From Oscillospiraceae bacterium (GTDB taxonomy: Bacteria; Bacillota; Clostridia; Oscillospirales; Oscillospiraceae): 64,000 nucleotides of DNA. A program made the position numbers and the translations under genes. The stretch's first letter is position 1. Each line of letters opens with the position of its first letter. Shown here in pieces: positions 17,086 through 25,517 of the stretch. The notes beneath the pieces were generated by a model. It was not told where the DNA came from and ran no database searches. It saw nothing but the letters and a program-made list of their open reading frames with translations. The stretch spans positions 1 to 64,000 of the forward strand of contig JAFYHU010000037.1 of the NCBI GenBank assembly GCA_017538965.1, in the 5' to 3' direction.

Positions 17086-17114
17086 TTGACGAACTAACGG
17101 TATACCGTTATAAT
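17086..17114 (+). promoter_or_regulatory. Promoter with palindromic operator for the HTH/NTase module
   Basis: TTGACG at 17086-17091, a 17-bp spacer and TATAAT at 17109-17114. The 16-bp perfect palindrome TAACGGTATACCGTTA occupies 17095-17110, filling the spacer and the first bases of the -10 box. A dimeric repressor bound there would block RNA polymerase, so autoregulation by the HTH protein is likely. Confidence 0.8.
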
Positions 17115-17138
17115 GGTTTTGAGGGTGAGGTGACCAAC

Positions 17139-17714
17139 ATGCGTCTTTCTGCTATTCTGAATGAGAAAAAGCTTTCGACTTATCAATGCTCCCGCCAAAG
17201 CAGCATACCCTATACTACTCTGCTGGAATTGGTAAAGGAGAAAACCAGCATTGAAAAGTGTTCTGCAGATACCGTCTTTCGCCTGGCCAGAGCACTTGAC
17301 ATGACGATGGATGAGCTTTACACACAGCTCCATAGTTCGGAAGTGCGCGCAGCGTTTGAAACCTTTAAAAGCAATGTGTGTCATGCTGTGAAGGAAAAGG
17401 GCGATCTTGACTTTATTATCGATACGCTTCGCGAGGATGAAGTCAGAAAGTACTGGGAGCGGAAATGGTATCCGGAGGCATACTACACACTTGCCATGCT
17501 GGATTATCTCAGCCGGGAAAACAATCTTCCGTTATGCTCCAACTACGATACTATCCGACAAACCTCTTTGAAACAGCCTGTCTTTCCCAGAGACATTGAG
17601 CTGGCGGCACGGATTGATCCAAGCCTTGATGTAAAAGAACAGGCGATCCATGGGTCTATTCCTGAGTTCATACGTTTTAACATCGTGGAAAAGGATATAA
17701 GAAATGTCTGCTGA
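17139..17714 (+). CDS. HTH protein, likely antitoxin/repressor of the DUF6036 module
   Basis: A 191-residue protein. Residues 1-63 look like a Cro/C1-type HTH: SAILNEKKLSTYQCSRQSS, IPYTTLLELVKEK and VFRLARALDMTMDELY. The remainder is helical and acidic and may contact its partner. The ATG at 17139 follows AGGTGA; a GTG at 17130 has poorer spacing. The stop overlaps the start of the nucleotidyltransferase-like gene by 11 nt. Gene order (HTH first, NTase-like second) matches AbiE-like two-gene toxin-antitoxin loci. Confidence 0.75.
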   Translation: MRLSAILNEKKLSTYQCSRQSSIPYTTLLELVKEKTSIEKCSADTVFRLARALDMTMDELYTQLHSSEVRAAFETFKSNVCHAVKEKGDLDFIIDTLREDEVRKYWERKWYPEAYYTLAMLDYLSRENNLPLCSNYDTIRQTSLKQPVFPRDIELAARIDPSLDVKEQAIHGSIPEFIRFNIVEKDIRNVC

Positions 17715-18426
17715 AAACACTATTACGAAAGATAATCTGGAGTTTTACCTCCGGGAATTGGCAAAGGAATACCGGAAGCTGAACGGAACAAAGATCAAAG
17801 CCGAGATCATCCTTGTCGGCGGTGCAGCCGTCCTGGCCAGCTACGGGTTTCGTGAAATGACGGTAGATATCGATGCGATCATAGAAGCCTCCGATGCCAT
17901 GAAAGACGCCATCAATCATGTAGGAGATCGGTATGGACTACCTGTCGGTTGGCTGAACGCGGATTTCCGCAAAACCACTTCATACAGTGATAAGCTGTAC
18001 GAGCATTCCGAGTATCTCTTCACCCGTTCCAATGTATTGGAGATCCGAACAATACAAGCGGAATACCTGATAGCCATGAAGCTTGTTTCCGGGCGGAGAT
18101 ATAAAAAAGATCTGTCTGATATCGTCGGGATACTGTACGAACAGCAAAAGCAGGAAAAGCCGATTACTTTGGAAATGATCGACCGGGCTGTGATTGAACT
18201 CTACGATTCCTGGGACAGTGTGGATGCATATGCGAAAGCTGTACTGGAAAAGGCCCTTGCCAGTGATGACCTGGTATTCTTGTTTAAAACCCAGATGGCC
18301 GAGGAAGCGCAGGCGAAAGATGCCGTGCTTGAAATCGGCAAAAAGTATCCTGACCTGATAACTGCGGATAACATCAACGAGATCATTGAGCAAGCACGTA
18401 AGAAAAAGCAAGATAGGAGCATATGA
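17704..18426 (+). CDS. DUF6036-type nucleotidyltransferase-like protein
   Basis: A 240-residue protein. ILVGGAAVLASYGFREMTVDIDAII (about 36-60) has the GG-A and D-x-D arrangement of nucleotidyltransferase folds (AbiEii/DUF6036 group), followed by a helical C-terminal half with SGRRYKKDLSDI. In AbiE-like pairs the NTase is the toxin. Whether this one keeps activity is unclear, because only the D-x-D pair is obvious. It overlaps the HTH gene and ends at a shared hairpin. Confidence 0.75.
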   Translation: MSAENTITKDNLEFYLRELAKEYRKLNGTKIKAEIILVGGAAVLASYGFREMTVDIDAIIEASDAMKDAINHVGDRYGLPVGWLNADFRKTTSYSDKLYEHSEYLFTRSNVLEIRTIQAEYLIAMKLVSGRRYKKDLSDIVGILYEQQKQEKPITLEMIDRAVIELYDSWDSVDAYAKAVLEKALASDDLVFLFKTQMAEEAQAKDAVLEIGKKYPDLITADNINEIIEQARKKKQDRSI

Positions 18427-18466
18427 AAAAAAGGCGAGCATCGTACCGCAATCGGTACTGCTCGCC
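18425..18466 (-). terminator. Bidirectional terminator between the NTase and amidase genes
   Basis: GGCGAGCA and TGCTCGCC, with inner GTACCG/CGGTAC, form a stem from 18433 to 18466. On the minus strand it is followed by TTTTTTT, giving a strong terminator for the amidase gene. Confidence 0.8.
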
Positions 18467-18517
18467 TCTGAATTTTATGCCGCTGTCTTCAGGCATATTC
18501 CGCCGGGCCCGAATGAA

Positions 18518-19579
18518 TCAGCGTGCAACATCGCAGCTTTCTGCGACGTGGTCGTAATTGGCATTCCAATAATAGTCGACTCTGCACTCTTCGCTGCTGT
18601 AAACCATCGTCCAGCGCGTCGTCCACTTGCCTTCTGTCTTGGATACGCTGTCCATCGCTTCAACGACTTCTTCGCGCGTCATTGTCCCATCGGTCTTATC
18701 GAGAGCTTCCATCAGGGTTTGATATCGCACCATCGGGCTTTCTCCGCCGACGGAGATATCGCTGCTTGTGAGGTTGAAGTTGGTTACAACAGGCGTCTCA
18801 ACCACCCTGTTCTCTCCGTCCATGAATTCTACTGCAACCGATCTTCCGCTGCTGTCGCACATGGAGAGGTGGGAAGAAATCCCGCCGGTGGGGCAGATGT
18901 CATACTGGTCCAGCAAGGCCAATGCTTCCTCAACATTGGCAGCTCTCTCCAGAAGGAGACGGACCGCAACGGTGACTGTGAGGTTCGGCTTGCCTGTCTC
19001 GACAATTTTCTGACCGCCTTCGTTGACTTCCAGTATGGACACGCACAGGCCTTTTTCATTGATGCCGTCCATGGGAACGTAATAGGCACCAATTGCCTTC
19101 ATGGCGTTTTCCGTTCCCTCGGGAACTACCGTGACGTCATTTGTGACATTGGTGAAGTTGCAGGATGAAATGGATGCGTATCCATCCTTCGGAGTTGACT
19201 TAATGATCAGGGGAACGGTATCATACCAGTCAAAATTCCTTCCCCACAATACGTTGCCGTCCTTGTCATGCGCCGCCATGGTGGAGCAGCCTGCTCCTTC
19301 CACTTTGACATCTGTTTTTTTATAAAGACCGTGTGAAATAATCGGAGCAACAACTGTCCCGATATCAGCGTCCGTAGTGATTTCGTGTGAAATGACTTCA
19401 TCCAGATGATATCCGTTCTTAAACTCCATATAATAGGCCGGAATGTCGCTGTCTATCTTTTTGATCGAGCGGACGATCGCGATCTCCTCCCTGAATTTCA
19501 TCCCCGCCAGGATGAGGAACAGGACAGGAACAGCAATGACAACGGCCAGGAGCGTCAGCAGGATCTTCTTTTTCTTCAT
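18518..19579 (-). CDS. Membrane-anchored Ntn-type linear amide C-N hydrolase (choloylglycine hydrolase / acyltransferase family)
   Basis: A 353-residue protein with an N-terminal hydrophobic anchor (about 5-27). GAGCSTMAAHDKDGNVLWG and RNFDW place the probable catalytic Cys near residue 98 and the conserved Arg/Asp downstream, as in bile salt hydrolases and acyl-CoA:6-aminopenicillanate acyltransferase relatives. MDGINEKGLCVSI and PTGGISSHLSMCDSSG are further family segments. The Cys is internal, so either the prepeptide is cleaved to expose it or this member works differently. Substrate unknown; bile acid deconjugation is possible for a gut organism but is not shown. Confidence 0.8.
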   Translation of the reverse strand: MKKKKILLTLLAVVIAVPVLFLILAGMKFREEIAIVRSIKKIDSDIPAYYMEFKNGYHLDEVISHEITTDADIGTVVAPIISHGLYKKTDVKVEGAGCSTMAAHDKDGNVLWGRNFDWYDTVPLIIKSTPKDGYASISSCNFTNVTNDVTVVPEGTENAMKAIGAYYVPMDGINEKGLCVSILEVNEGGQKIVETGKPNLTVTVAVRLLLERAANVEEALALLDQYDICPTGGISSHLSMCDSSGRSVAVEFMDGENRVVETPVVTNFNLTSSDISVGGESPMVRYQTLMEALDKTDGTMTREEVVEAMDSVSKTEGKWTTRWTMVYSSEECRVDYYWNANYDHVAESCDVAR

Positions 19580-19691
19580 TTCCGATCATCTCTTTCTTTT
19601 TGCAGTCTGTTGAAACGGCAGGACCGCCTGCCGTCATATATTGTTTTGCCGAATTTTTATGTGCTTATTTTGAATGATTATATCATGGAAG

Positions 19692-20681
19692 TCAGCGAAG
19701 GGCAACAACAAACGGTTCAACATATTCCTGAATAAAATCAACCCTGTCGAGAATCGTCGGTTTAAAACAGGATGCCACGGAAATCACGATGTTCTTCTCC
19801 GGGTCAATGTAAATGACGTTGCCGCTGTTTCCGATGGCAGCGTATATGTTCTTCCGCGCGTCAATGATCCACCAGAGATAACCGTACTGCATCCCCCGAA
19901 AACAGTTGCCTTCAACGGCGCGCGGCCGCGTCATTTCTTCTATCCATTCCGACGGTACAATCTGTCTCCCGTCATGGCTTCCTTTGTTCAGGCAAAGCAA
20001 ACCGACTTTTGCCATTTCCGCCGCACACATGCAAAGCCCGTAGCCCGGCGTTCCCAATCCGTCGCGATCGCAGAACCAGACAGGGCCTTTGGGAAGCTTG
20101 CTGATGACAAACTGTTTGTGCTCCTCCGCCGATTTTGCCTCATAGTTTGTGCGTTTTTCAATCCCCAGAGGCTCAAACAGGAAGGCGTTGGCATAATCCG
20201 CCGTTTTCATTCCGGTCGCCTGATATAAAATCCCGGAGAGGATATGCAGACAGACCGTCTGATAACGGAATTCATCGGTCAGGCCTTTTCTGCCTCCCAG
20301 AAAATCCAGCGAGGAATACGTCCAGTTTTCGCTTGCGCACACCTTTGACCACGGATCGCCCTTGCATTTATACGGTGCCCGCATGGTCAGAAGATGCCTT
20401 ATCGCAACGTCATAAATCGTCCGTTCTCCCCGCTTCACCTTGTATTCCGGGAAATAATCCAGAACTTTATCGTCCACGGATTTTATCTGCCCTTTGCCGA
20501 TGGCAATGCCGACGAGCAGGGACATGATGCTTTTTGTCACGGATGCGATATGAACGCAATCCGTTTCCTCATAATTATTCCAGGTATCGCTGTACAGAAG
20601 AGCATTGTCTTTGCAGGCGGCAATCTGGCAGATATTGGGCTGTTTCTCTGCTATGAAATTCCGAAAAGCCTGCTCATTCAT
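19692..20681 (-). CDS. Serine hydrolase of the beta-lactamase class C / EstB family
   Basis: A 329-residue protein without a signal peptide. The nucleophile motif S-x-x-K is SVTKSI (about 48-53), followed by the expected GQIKSVDDKVLDYFPEY and the lid region up to PGYGLCMCAAEMAKVG. The third motif appears as GNSGN near 295. Such proteins are esterases, peptidases or beta-lactamase-like enzymes; cytoplasmic members are usually esterases. AAGGAA and GGGGAG precede the ATG. Confidence 0.82.
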   Translation of the reverse strand: MNEQAFRNFIAEKQPNICQIAACKDNALLYSDTWNNYEETDCVHIASVTKSIMSLLVGIAIGKGQIKSVDDKVLDYFPEYKVKRGERTIYDVAIRHLLTMRAPYKCKGDPWSKVCASENWTYSSLDFLGGRKGLTDEFRYQTVCLHILSGILYQATGMKTADYANAFLFEPLGIEKRTNYEAKSAEEHKQFVISKLPKGPVWFCDRDGLGTPGYGLCMCAAEMAKVGLLCLNKGSHDGRQIVPSEWIEEMTRPRAVEGNCFRGMQYGYLWWIIDARKNIYAAIGNSGNVIYIDPEKNIVISVASCFKPTILDRVDFIQEYVEPFVVALR

Positions 20682-20772
20682 TTCCTTTTTCTCCCCTCAG
20701 CACAGAAAAATCCGCCGGCAGCTTCCGTTGTCTGCAATTTGCAAACAACTGAAATTGCGCTACGCTTGCTGT

Positions 20773-21633
20773 TCAGCGCAGAAAATCAACGATCATCTTC
20801 TTCTCATCGTCTGACAGAGAATTCATATGCCCCCTGCCTTTTAACAGGTATGTCCTGCAGTCAGGAATGATCTTCTCTGCTCTTGCAATTACTCCTGCGC
20901 CGGGGAACAGGCAATCCATTTCTGCCGCCATCACCAGGACAGGTGCTTTGCATTTCCGCATTTTGCTTTTGCTGACATCACTCGGCATGGCTGTTTTGAT
21001 TTTCGCGTAATCAATACTGAGCTTTGCCGTCTGATAGATATCCTCCGTAATCGCATCCTCTGTGACTGCCATCGGCATCATGCAGTTTTTGAGCCATTTC
21101 TCTTTCCTGGTAATCCGATACAGGATCATCGGGAATAGCATATTTGCGCTTTTGATGCCGGGTGCATTCCGAATTCCGGCAGGAACGTACAGCACAGCCT
21201 TTTTGATTCTTTCCGGTACCTCACACATCGTTTTGGCTACGATCCCGGCGCCGAATGATCCTCCGAACAGGCTTATCCTGTCATACCCAAGCGCATCTAT
21301 TACCTCACCGGCCCATTTTCCGTAGTCATAACCGAATGCCGAAAGACAGGTCTCTGCGCTTTTCCCCGGATGACCGATCGTATCCGCTGCATAGATGTGG
21401 AAGTCCTTAAAAAGGAAATCGCATGCCAAAAGATTATAGGCCGTTGTTGCATTTCCTCCGTGAAACACCAACAACGGTTCTCCTGATAAAGGACCGGTCT
21501 CAATGAGGTGCGTATCTCCAAACGAAGTCTGAACAGTAATATCTTTATACGGTACGGCAAGCCTTTCCAGCTGCCGGTCATACAATTCCAGTATTCTCTT
21601 TTTCCCGTCTTTGCTTTTATAAATGGTTTTCAT
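20773..21633 (-). CDS. Alpha/beta hydrolase
   Basis: About 286 residues. LLVFHGGNATTAYN carries the oxyanion-hole strand, LFGGSFGAG the nucleophile elbow (G-x-S-x-G), VLVMAAEMDCLFPG the acid strand and GRGHMNSL the catalytic histidine. A longer frame starts at 21699, but only the ATG at 21633 has a plausible ribosome site (GGAG, 8 nt). Substrate unknown. Confidence 0.82.
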   Translation of the reverse strand: MKTIYKSKDGKKRILELYDRQLERLAVPYKDITVQTSFGDTHLIETGPLSGEPLLVFHGGNATTAYNLLACDFLFKDFHIYAADTIGHPGKSAETCLSAFGYDYGKWAGEVIDALGYDRISLFGGSFGAGIVAKTMCEVPERIKKAVLYVPAGIRNAPGIKSANMLFPMILYRITRKEKWLKNCMMPMAVTEDAITEDIYQTAKLSIDYAKIKTAMPSDVSKSKMRKCKAPVLVMAAEMDCLFPGAGVIARAEKIIPDCRTYLLKGRGHMNSLSDDEKKMIVDFLR

Positions 21634-21789
21634 TCTGATGCTCCGCAAATCCGAACCGGCAGACACGGAGGACGGTTCTTCCGTTTTTTCCGTCATCACT
21701 TATTGTGTTTAAACAGAACACCCCATACTGCCGCCGCCAGAAACACTATCAGAAATATCATATTTGTTTCCCCTCCAGGAATTATCGCT

Positions 21790-21870
21790 CTTGTAGTCAA
21801 CGTATATCTTTTCACCAGCCGTTGCCTCTTTGAAAGCAGAAGCATGTTTGAAAAACGTTTTCTCTCAGGG
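21790..21870 (-). pseudogene. Fragment of a GNAT acetyltransferase gene
   Basis: The minus strand reads KTFFKHASAFKEATAGEKIYV, closely matching residues TFFKHAPVFEEATDGEQIYV of the intact acetyltransferase at 25092. The DNA is about 80% identical over 60 bp. No start, stop or remaining domain is present. Confidence 0.6.
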
Positions 21871-21950
21871 TCATTGAGGTCACGTGAAAGTTACCGGCAA
21901 GTTAAACAATGCCCACGTTATAGCCTTCTTTGTGGGCGATCTGATTCAAC
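21868..21950. repeat. Repeat family E copy joined to a second gene fragment
   Basis: GGTCATTGAGGTC...AAGTTACCGGCAAGTTAAAC matches the iterated block at 33833-34016. The following bases on the minus strand encode LNQIAHKEGYN, like LLQIAHKEGYN at the end of the 66-residue protein at 26940. So 21790-21950 is a patchwork of gene debris. Confidence 0.5.
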
Positions 21951-22034
21951 TCTTATTATTATATCATAGCAGCTGTCTCAAAACAACAAAAACAGCGGCA
22001 GGCGCGGCTCCTATGGAAAAACGGTTCCGGAAGG

Positions 22035-22063
22035 TAGACAACAGGAAACGGTTCTGATATAAT
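22035..22063 (+). promoter_or_regulatory. Promoter of the S41 protease leader
   Basis: TAGACA at 22035-22040, 17-bp spacer, TATAAT at 22058-22063, about 185 bp ahead of the protease start codon. Confidence 0.6.
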
Positions 22064-22090
22064 CGGATCATCCTGGGCAGAACGCACATA

Positions 22091-22135
22091 AAAGCATGAT
22101 TCAGAGGCGTGATGCGCCTCCGTTTCATGCTTTTT
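22091..22135 (+). terminator. Terminator-like hairpin in the leader of the S41 protease gene
   Basis: AAAGCATGA pairs with TCATGCTTT around an inner stem GAGGCG/GCGCCTC, and the descending arm runs into TTTTT. It lies only about 25 bp after the predicted transcription start, so it may end a short RNA or attenuate the protease gene. Confidence 0.55.
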
Positions 22136-22246
22136 CTGCTGTGCAGTATTGTCTGCCTTTCGAAACATGGATCAATGCATTGGTCCCGATCATAAGGGCA
22201 CTCAGAACAGCGCACATTGAATATTTATAAGAAAGGAAACAAAGAC

Positions 22247-23974
22247 ATGAAAAAACTGATCAGTATTCTCCTGGTGCTCAGCCTGGCGCTTGCTCTCTGC
22301 GTCCCTGCCTGGGCGGATAAGTCGCACACCATCACCGGCGAGGAGTTCCCTATCTATACCGGCGGTCAAGACTCCGGCGTCAAGATGCCGCTCTACTTCC
22401 TGGACGGCGTGACGGACCTGCCCTACATGGAGGCAGGCAAGCTGTGCGAGTGGCTCAATCATTTGTTCGGCAGTGAGAAACTGGGTGTCAGCTTTACGAT
22501 GGAGACCGAGGGTCCCGTCGTGACCTATACCCGCCATCACGAGGGCAGCCCAAGCGACGGCGTCTATGCGACCTTCGATTTCGACAGGAGCGAGATCGTG
22601 TTCCTGGACTACAACCTCTTCCTCATGAAGGCCGATGCCTCCACGATCCTGGATGTGACCGGCATGACGTATTTCAATGATCAGGGCGAGCCCGCGGTTT
22701 TGCAGAAGATCAACAAAGGTACATTCGACCGCTACGGCGACGAACTGGTACTTCCCCTTGCGGAATATGGTATCGAGCTTGTCTATCAGCCCATTGAAAA
22801 CGGCCTCTACCTGATCCCGCTTCAGACAATTTCCGACTTCATTTTTGCCAACGGCAAGGGGTTCGATCTCTACTTCAACGGCCAGAGTGTATTCATTGCC
22901 GCGCAAATCACGCATGGTGATGAGGTTTACTACGCTGCTCCCACCGGTGAACGCAGCGAAGCCCTGACAGAATACGGTTACAGCGAGCTTTGCATGATGC
23001 TGGACTATCTGTACGGCCAGAAGGAGATCCATGAGGTTGACAGCTTCGACCAGCTCTTTCAGCAGGTCGTCTTCGACCAGATACTCAAGGGTCCGGAGGT
23101 TGTGCAGGCGGACGGCGCAATTTATCGCCTGATTACCGACTTCCTGGACGATGGCCACTCTACCGGGCACGCCTTCTCTTATCTGTCCGGCGACATCGAC
23201 TATACGGCTCCCTATGGCGCCTCAGTGACCCGGCTGGCAGATCAGATGTCTACGTACTACAAAGCCAGGATGAAAGCCTTCCCTGACGGCGTCCCCGGCT
23301 ATCAGGAGATCGGCAACACCGCCTATATCACCTTTGACAATTTCATGTTGGGGAACGAAAGCTCCGCTGAAGACTTCTATCTGGTCGATGACCCGGCGGA
23401 CTTTGCAGACACGGATACCATCGGCCTTATTATGAAGGCCCATGCGATGATCACCCGTGAGAACAGCCCCATTGAAAACGTCGTCCTTGACATGAGCTGT
23501 AACGGCGGCGGAGCTGCGGACACCGCCGTTTTCGTCATTGCCTGGTTCCTGGGCGAGGCGAACATCGGCATGAAGGACACCATGACGGGCGCGGTATGTT
23601 CGTCTACCTACCGCTGCGACGCCAACCGTGACCGCGAGTTTGACGAGCGTGACACCGTGACGGACAAGAACCTGTTCGTCCTGACCTCTCCCTACAGTTT
23701 TTCCTGCGGCAACCTGGTACCCTGCGCCTTCAAGGAATCCGGTAAGGTCACGGTGCTGGGCCGGCCCTCCGGCGGCGGCTCCTGCGTAGTGCTGAACGTT
23801 TCCTCCGCATGGGGCACCTCCTTCCAGATCTCCGGCTCCCAGCGACTTTCCTTCATCAAGAACGGCGCCTACTACGACATCGATCGCGGAGCGGATCCTG
23901 ATTTTGTCATCACCAGCCCCGAAAAGTTCTATGACCGCGAGGCCCTGACCGACTACATCAACGGCCTGTACTGA
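22247..23974 (+). CDS. Secreted S41-family peptidase (tail-specific protease-like)
   Basis: A 575-residue protein with a signal peptide (about 1-22, ending PAWAD). The C-terminal half is an S41 peptidase: IGNTAYITFDNFMLG, VVLDMSCNGGGAADTA (the D-x-x-x-N-G-G-G strand), then LTSPYSFSCGNLVPCAF with the probable catalytic serine and GRPSGGGSC. The N-terminal half is not a PDZ domain I recognise; it could bind substrate. S41 enzymes cleave C-terminal tails of secreted proteins or act as signalling proteases. The ATG at 22247 has AGGA upstream; a TTG at 22217 is not used. Confidence 0.85.
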   Translation: MKKLISILLVLSLALALCVPAWADKSHTITGEEFPIYTGGQDSGVKMPLYFLDGVTDLPYMEAGKLCEWLNHLFGSEKLGVSFTMETEGPVVTYTRHHEGSPSDGVYATFDFDRSEIVFLDYNLFLMKADASTILDVTGMTYFNDQGEPAVLQKINKGTFDRYGDELVLPLAEYGIELVYQPIENGLYLIPLQTISDFIFANGKGFDLYFNGQSVFIAAQITHGDEVYYAAPTGERSEALTEYGYSELCMMLDYLYGQKEIHEVDSFDQLFQQVVFDQILKGPEVVQADGAIYRLITDFLDDGHSTGHAFSYLSGDIDYTAPYGASVTRLADQMSTYYKARMKAFPDGVPGYQEIGNTAYITFDNFMLGNESSAEDFYLVDDPADFADTDTIGLIMKAHAMITRENSPIENVVLDMSCNGGGAADTAVFVIAWFLGEANIGMKDTMTGAVCSSTYRCDANRDREFDERDTVTDKNLFVLTSPYSFSCGNLVPCAFKESGKVTVLGRPSGGGSCVVLNVSSAWGTSFQISGSQRLSFIKNGAYYDIDRGADPDFVITSPEKFYDREALTDYINGLY

Positions 23975-24014
23975 TCCTGATTCGAAACGGCAGAAGAAAG
24001 GAAAGGTCAACGAC

Positions 24015-24137
24015 ATGCGGACGGTGCGCAGAAATGTTTCACTGCCGCAGTGGTTAAATGTCAGAGCAGAACAGTCGGGGGTCAATGTCTCAGCGGTCCT
24101 GCAGAAGGCTCTGAAGGCAGAACTCGGAATTGCATAA
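24015..24137 (+). CDS. 40-residue HicB-like C-terminal (ribbon-helix-helix) protein, probably a remnant
   Basis: RNVSLPQWLNVRAEQSGVNV followed by SAVLQKALKAELGI matches the C-terminal DNA-binding helix pair of HicB antitoxins. The N-terminal HicB fold and any HicA toxin gene are absent. An ATG with GGAAAGG upstream and an intrinsic terminator downstream mean it could still be expressed as a bare RHH protein. Confidence 0.55.
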   Translation: MRTVRRNVSLPQWLNVRAEQSGVNVSAVLQKALKAELGIA

Positions 24138-24151
24138 GGCTTTGAGTCACC

Positions 24152-24178
24152 GCCCTGGTCGGAAGGCCGGGGCTTTTT
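24152..24178 (+). terminator. Intrinsic terminator
   Basis: GCCCTGG and CCGGGGC flank a short loop at 24152-24173 and are followed by TTTTT. It closes the S41 protease / HicB-tail transcript. Confidence 0.75.
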
Positions 24179-24209
24179 GCTGCCCAGAGCGGAGAGCGGA
24201 TTGATTTCG

Positions 24210-24280
24210 TAGTTGCCCCAGCATCCACGATTTTCCTGATCTCAGGAAAATCGTACTCCGGGTCAAAGAAGACAAGCTAC
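24210..24280 (-). pseudogene. Fragment of a DinD-like gene
   Basis: The minus strand reads DPEYDFPEIRKIVDAGAT, nearly the same as DPEYDFPEARKIVEAGAT in the frame at 34610. Nothing else of the gene is present. Confidence 0.5.
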
Positions 24281-24338
24281 AGTCAGGCAACTGGAATAGA
24301 TTTTTGCATGCAACTGCATTTTTCTATTCTTATTCAGG

Positions 24339-24366
24339 AAGACAGGAGACGGTTCTCTGTCTTTTT
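24339..24366. repeat. REP-like hairpin variant
   Basis: AAGACAGGAGA and TCTCTGTCTT pair around CGGT. On the minus strand the centre reads GAGAACCGTC, the same core as the REP hairpins near 57-63 kb, but the stem sequence differs. It lies 12 bp past the SGNH hydrolase stop and may also end that transcript. Confidence 0.5.
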
Positions 24367-24377
24367 CCCGCCATGTG

Positions 24378-25067
24378 TCAGAGAGATTGTACTGCAGCCA
24401 GGATTCTTGTCGTTTTATCCCGATCCAGAGGGACCTCGACCGCGGACTTCTCTTCAAGCGCCAGAGGCATATCAAGTTCAAACGGCCCGCCCTGCATGAA
24501 ATCAAAGCCCAGTCCGTTTACCGTCTCGGAGACTTCACCCGCAAGCAGTCTGCAAAGGACGGCCGCAATCAGAAAATCTCCGTACGGGCCGGCATGCTCG
24601 CCGTCTCTGTAATACAGTTCAATATCGGGGTCATTCTCTCTGATCGTTCTCCATATCCTGCCGACGGGGGCCAGAAGAGCATTCTGCTCCTTTGCCAGTG
24701 CTTCGCAGGTGTCGATCATGATCTGCTGATGCTCCGGGAAACGTTTCTCCGCCCACGTCATGAAAACGACGGGAACCACTCCGCACCGATGGCAAAGGTC
24801 AATGATTTCCTTCCCGAACCGCATGGTAGACTCGACCGGAGGATACGGATGCGCGGCCTGCTGAATCACACAATAATCATATCCGCCGTACATCAGATTG
24901 AACCGCAGAGCAAAATACTCTTTCCTGTGCCATTCCAGATCGCGGCAGCTGTAAGCGAGCATCGTGACGTCCGGGCGTACTCCGCTCGTACACTCCACAA
25001 ACCGGGCGAACAATGCGGGCATGTCATTGAAATATGTGTGGCTGTTGCCGATAAACAAGACTTTCAT
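24378..25067 (-). CDS. SGNH/GDSL-type hydrolase
   Basis: A 229-residue protein. LFIGNSHTYF at the N-terminus carries the block I serine, and DGEHAGPYGDFLIAAVLC carries the D-x-x-H block V pair. The middle has IQQAAHPYP and VVFMTWAEK. The family hydrolyses esters or acetyl groups on carbohydrates and lipids. No signal peptide. It follows the acetyltransferase gene by 24 bp on the same strand. Confidence 0.75.
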   Translation of the reverse strand: MKVLFIGNSHTYFNDMPALFARFVECTSGVRPDVTMLAYSCRDLEWHRKEYFALRFNLMYGGYDYCVIQQAAHPYPPVESTMRFGKEIIDLCHRCGVVPVVFMTWAEKRFPEHQQIMIDTCEALAKEQNALLAPVGRIWRTIRENDPDIELYYRDGEHAGPYGDFLIAAVLCRLLAGEVSETVNGLGFDFMQGGPFELDMPLALEEKSAVEVPLDRDKTTRILAAVQSL

Positions 25068-25091
25068 TTTTCCGTTTTCCCTTTTTATGTA

Positions 25092-25517
25092 TCAGCAGGA
25101 CGATTCTGCATATCTCAGCAGTGCGTAGGCACCATCTTCTCCGATCCCGTCTCCTGTCTTCTGCCAACCGGTTGCACGATAAAACGCCATCCCCTCTTCA
25201 TTCCTGATCAGGCATTTCAAGGTCAAGGGCTCGCCATAGATTTCCGCAAGGTTGTTTACAAGCAGGCTTCCGATCTTTTTATGTCGCGCAGCCGGAAGAA
25301 CAAGCAGAAAATGGACAAAGCGATCCGGCTCCCAAAACGAAGCAAAACCAACGATGCGGTCATCCAGCAGCGCAACATATATCTGTTCACCGTCCGTTGC
25401 CTCTTCAAAAACAGGAGCATGTTTGAAAAACGTTTCCTCGAATACCGTTTCGAACAGTTCCTTTACTTGTTCCGTTTCGCCGGGATCCATTTTACGTACT
25501 GCAATATGATTCGCCAC
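25092..25517 (-). CDS. GNAT acetyltransferase
   Basis: About 141 residues. LVLPAARHKKIGSLLVNNL is the acetyl-CoA binding loop (R/Q-x-x-G-x-G/A, here RHKKIG) and NEEGMAFYRATGWQKTG the C-terminal GNAT signature. A GTG at 25517 with GGAGA at 9 nt is preferred to the TTG at 25526. The gene overlaps the end of the DUF4298-HD gene, so the two are coupled. A damaged copy of it lies at 21790. Confidence 0.8.
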   Translation of the reverse strand: MANHIAVRKMDPGETEQVKELFETVFEETFFKHAPVFEEATDGEQIYVALLDDRIVGFASFWEPDRFVHFLLVLPAARHKKIGSLLVNNLAEIYGEPLTLKCLIRNEEGMAFYRATGWQKTGDGIGEDGAYALLRYAESSC

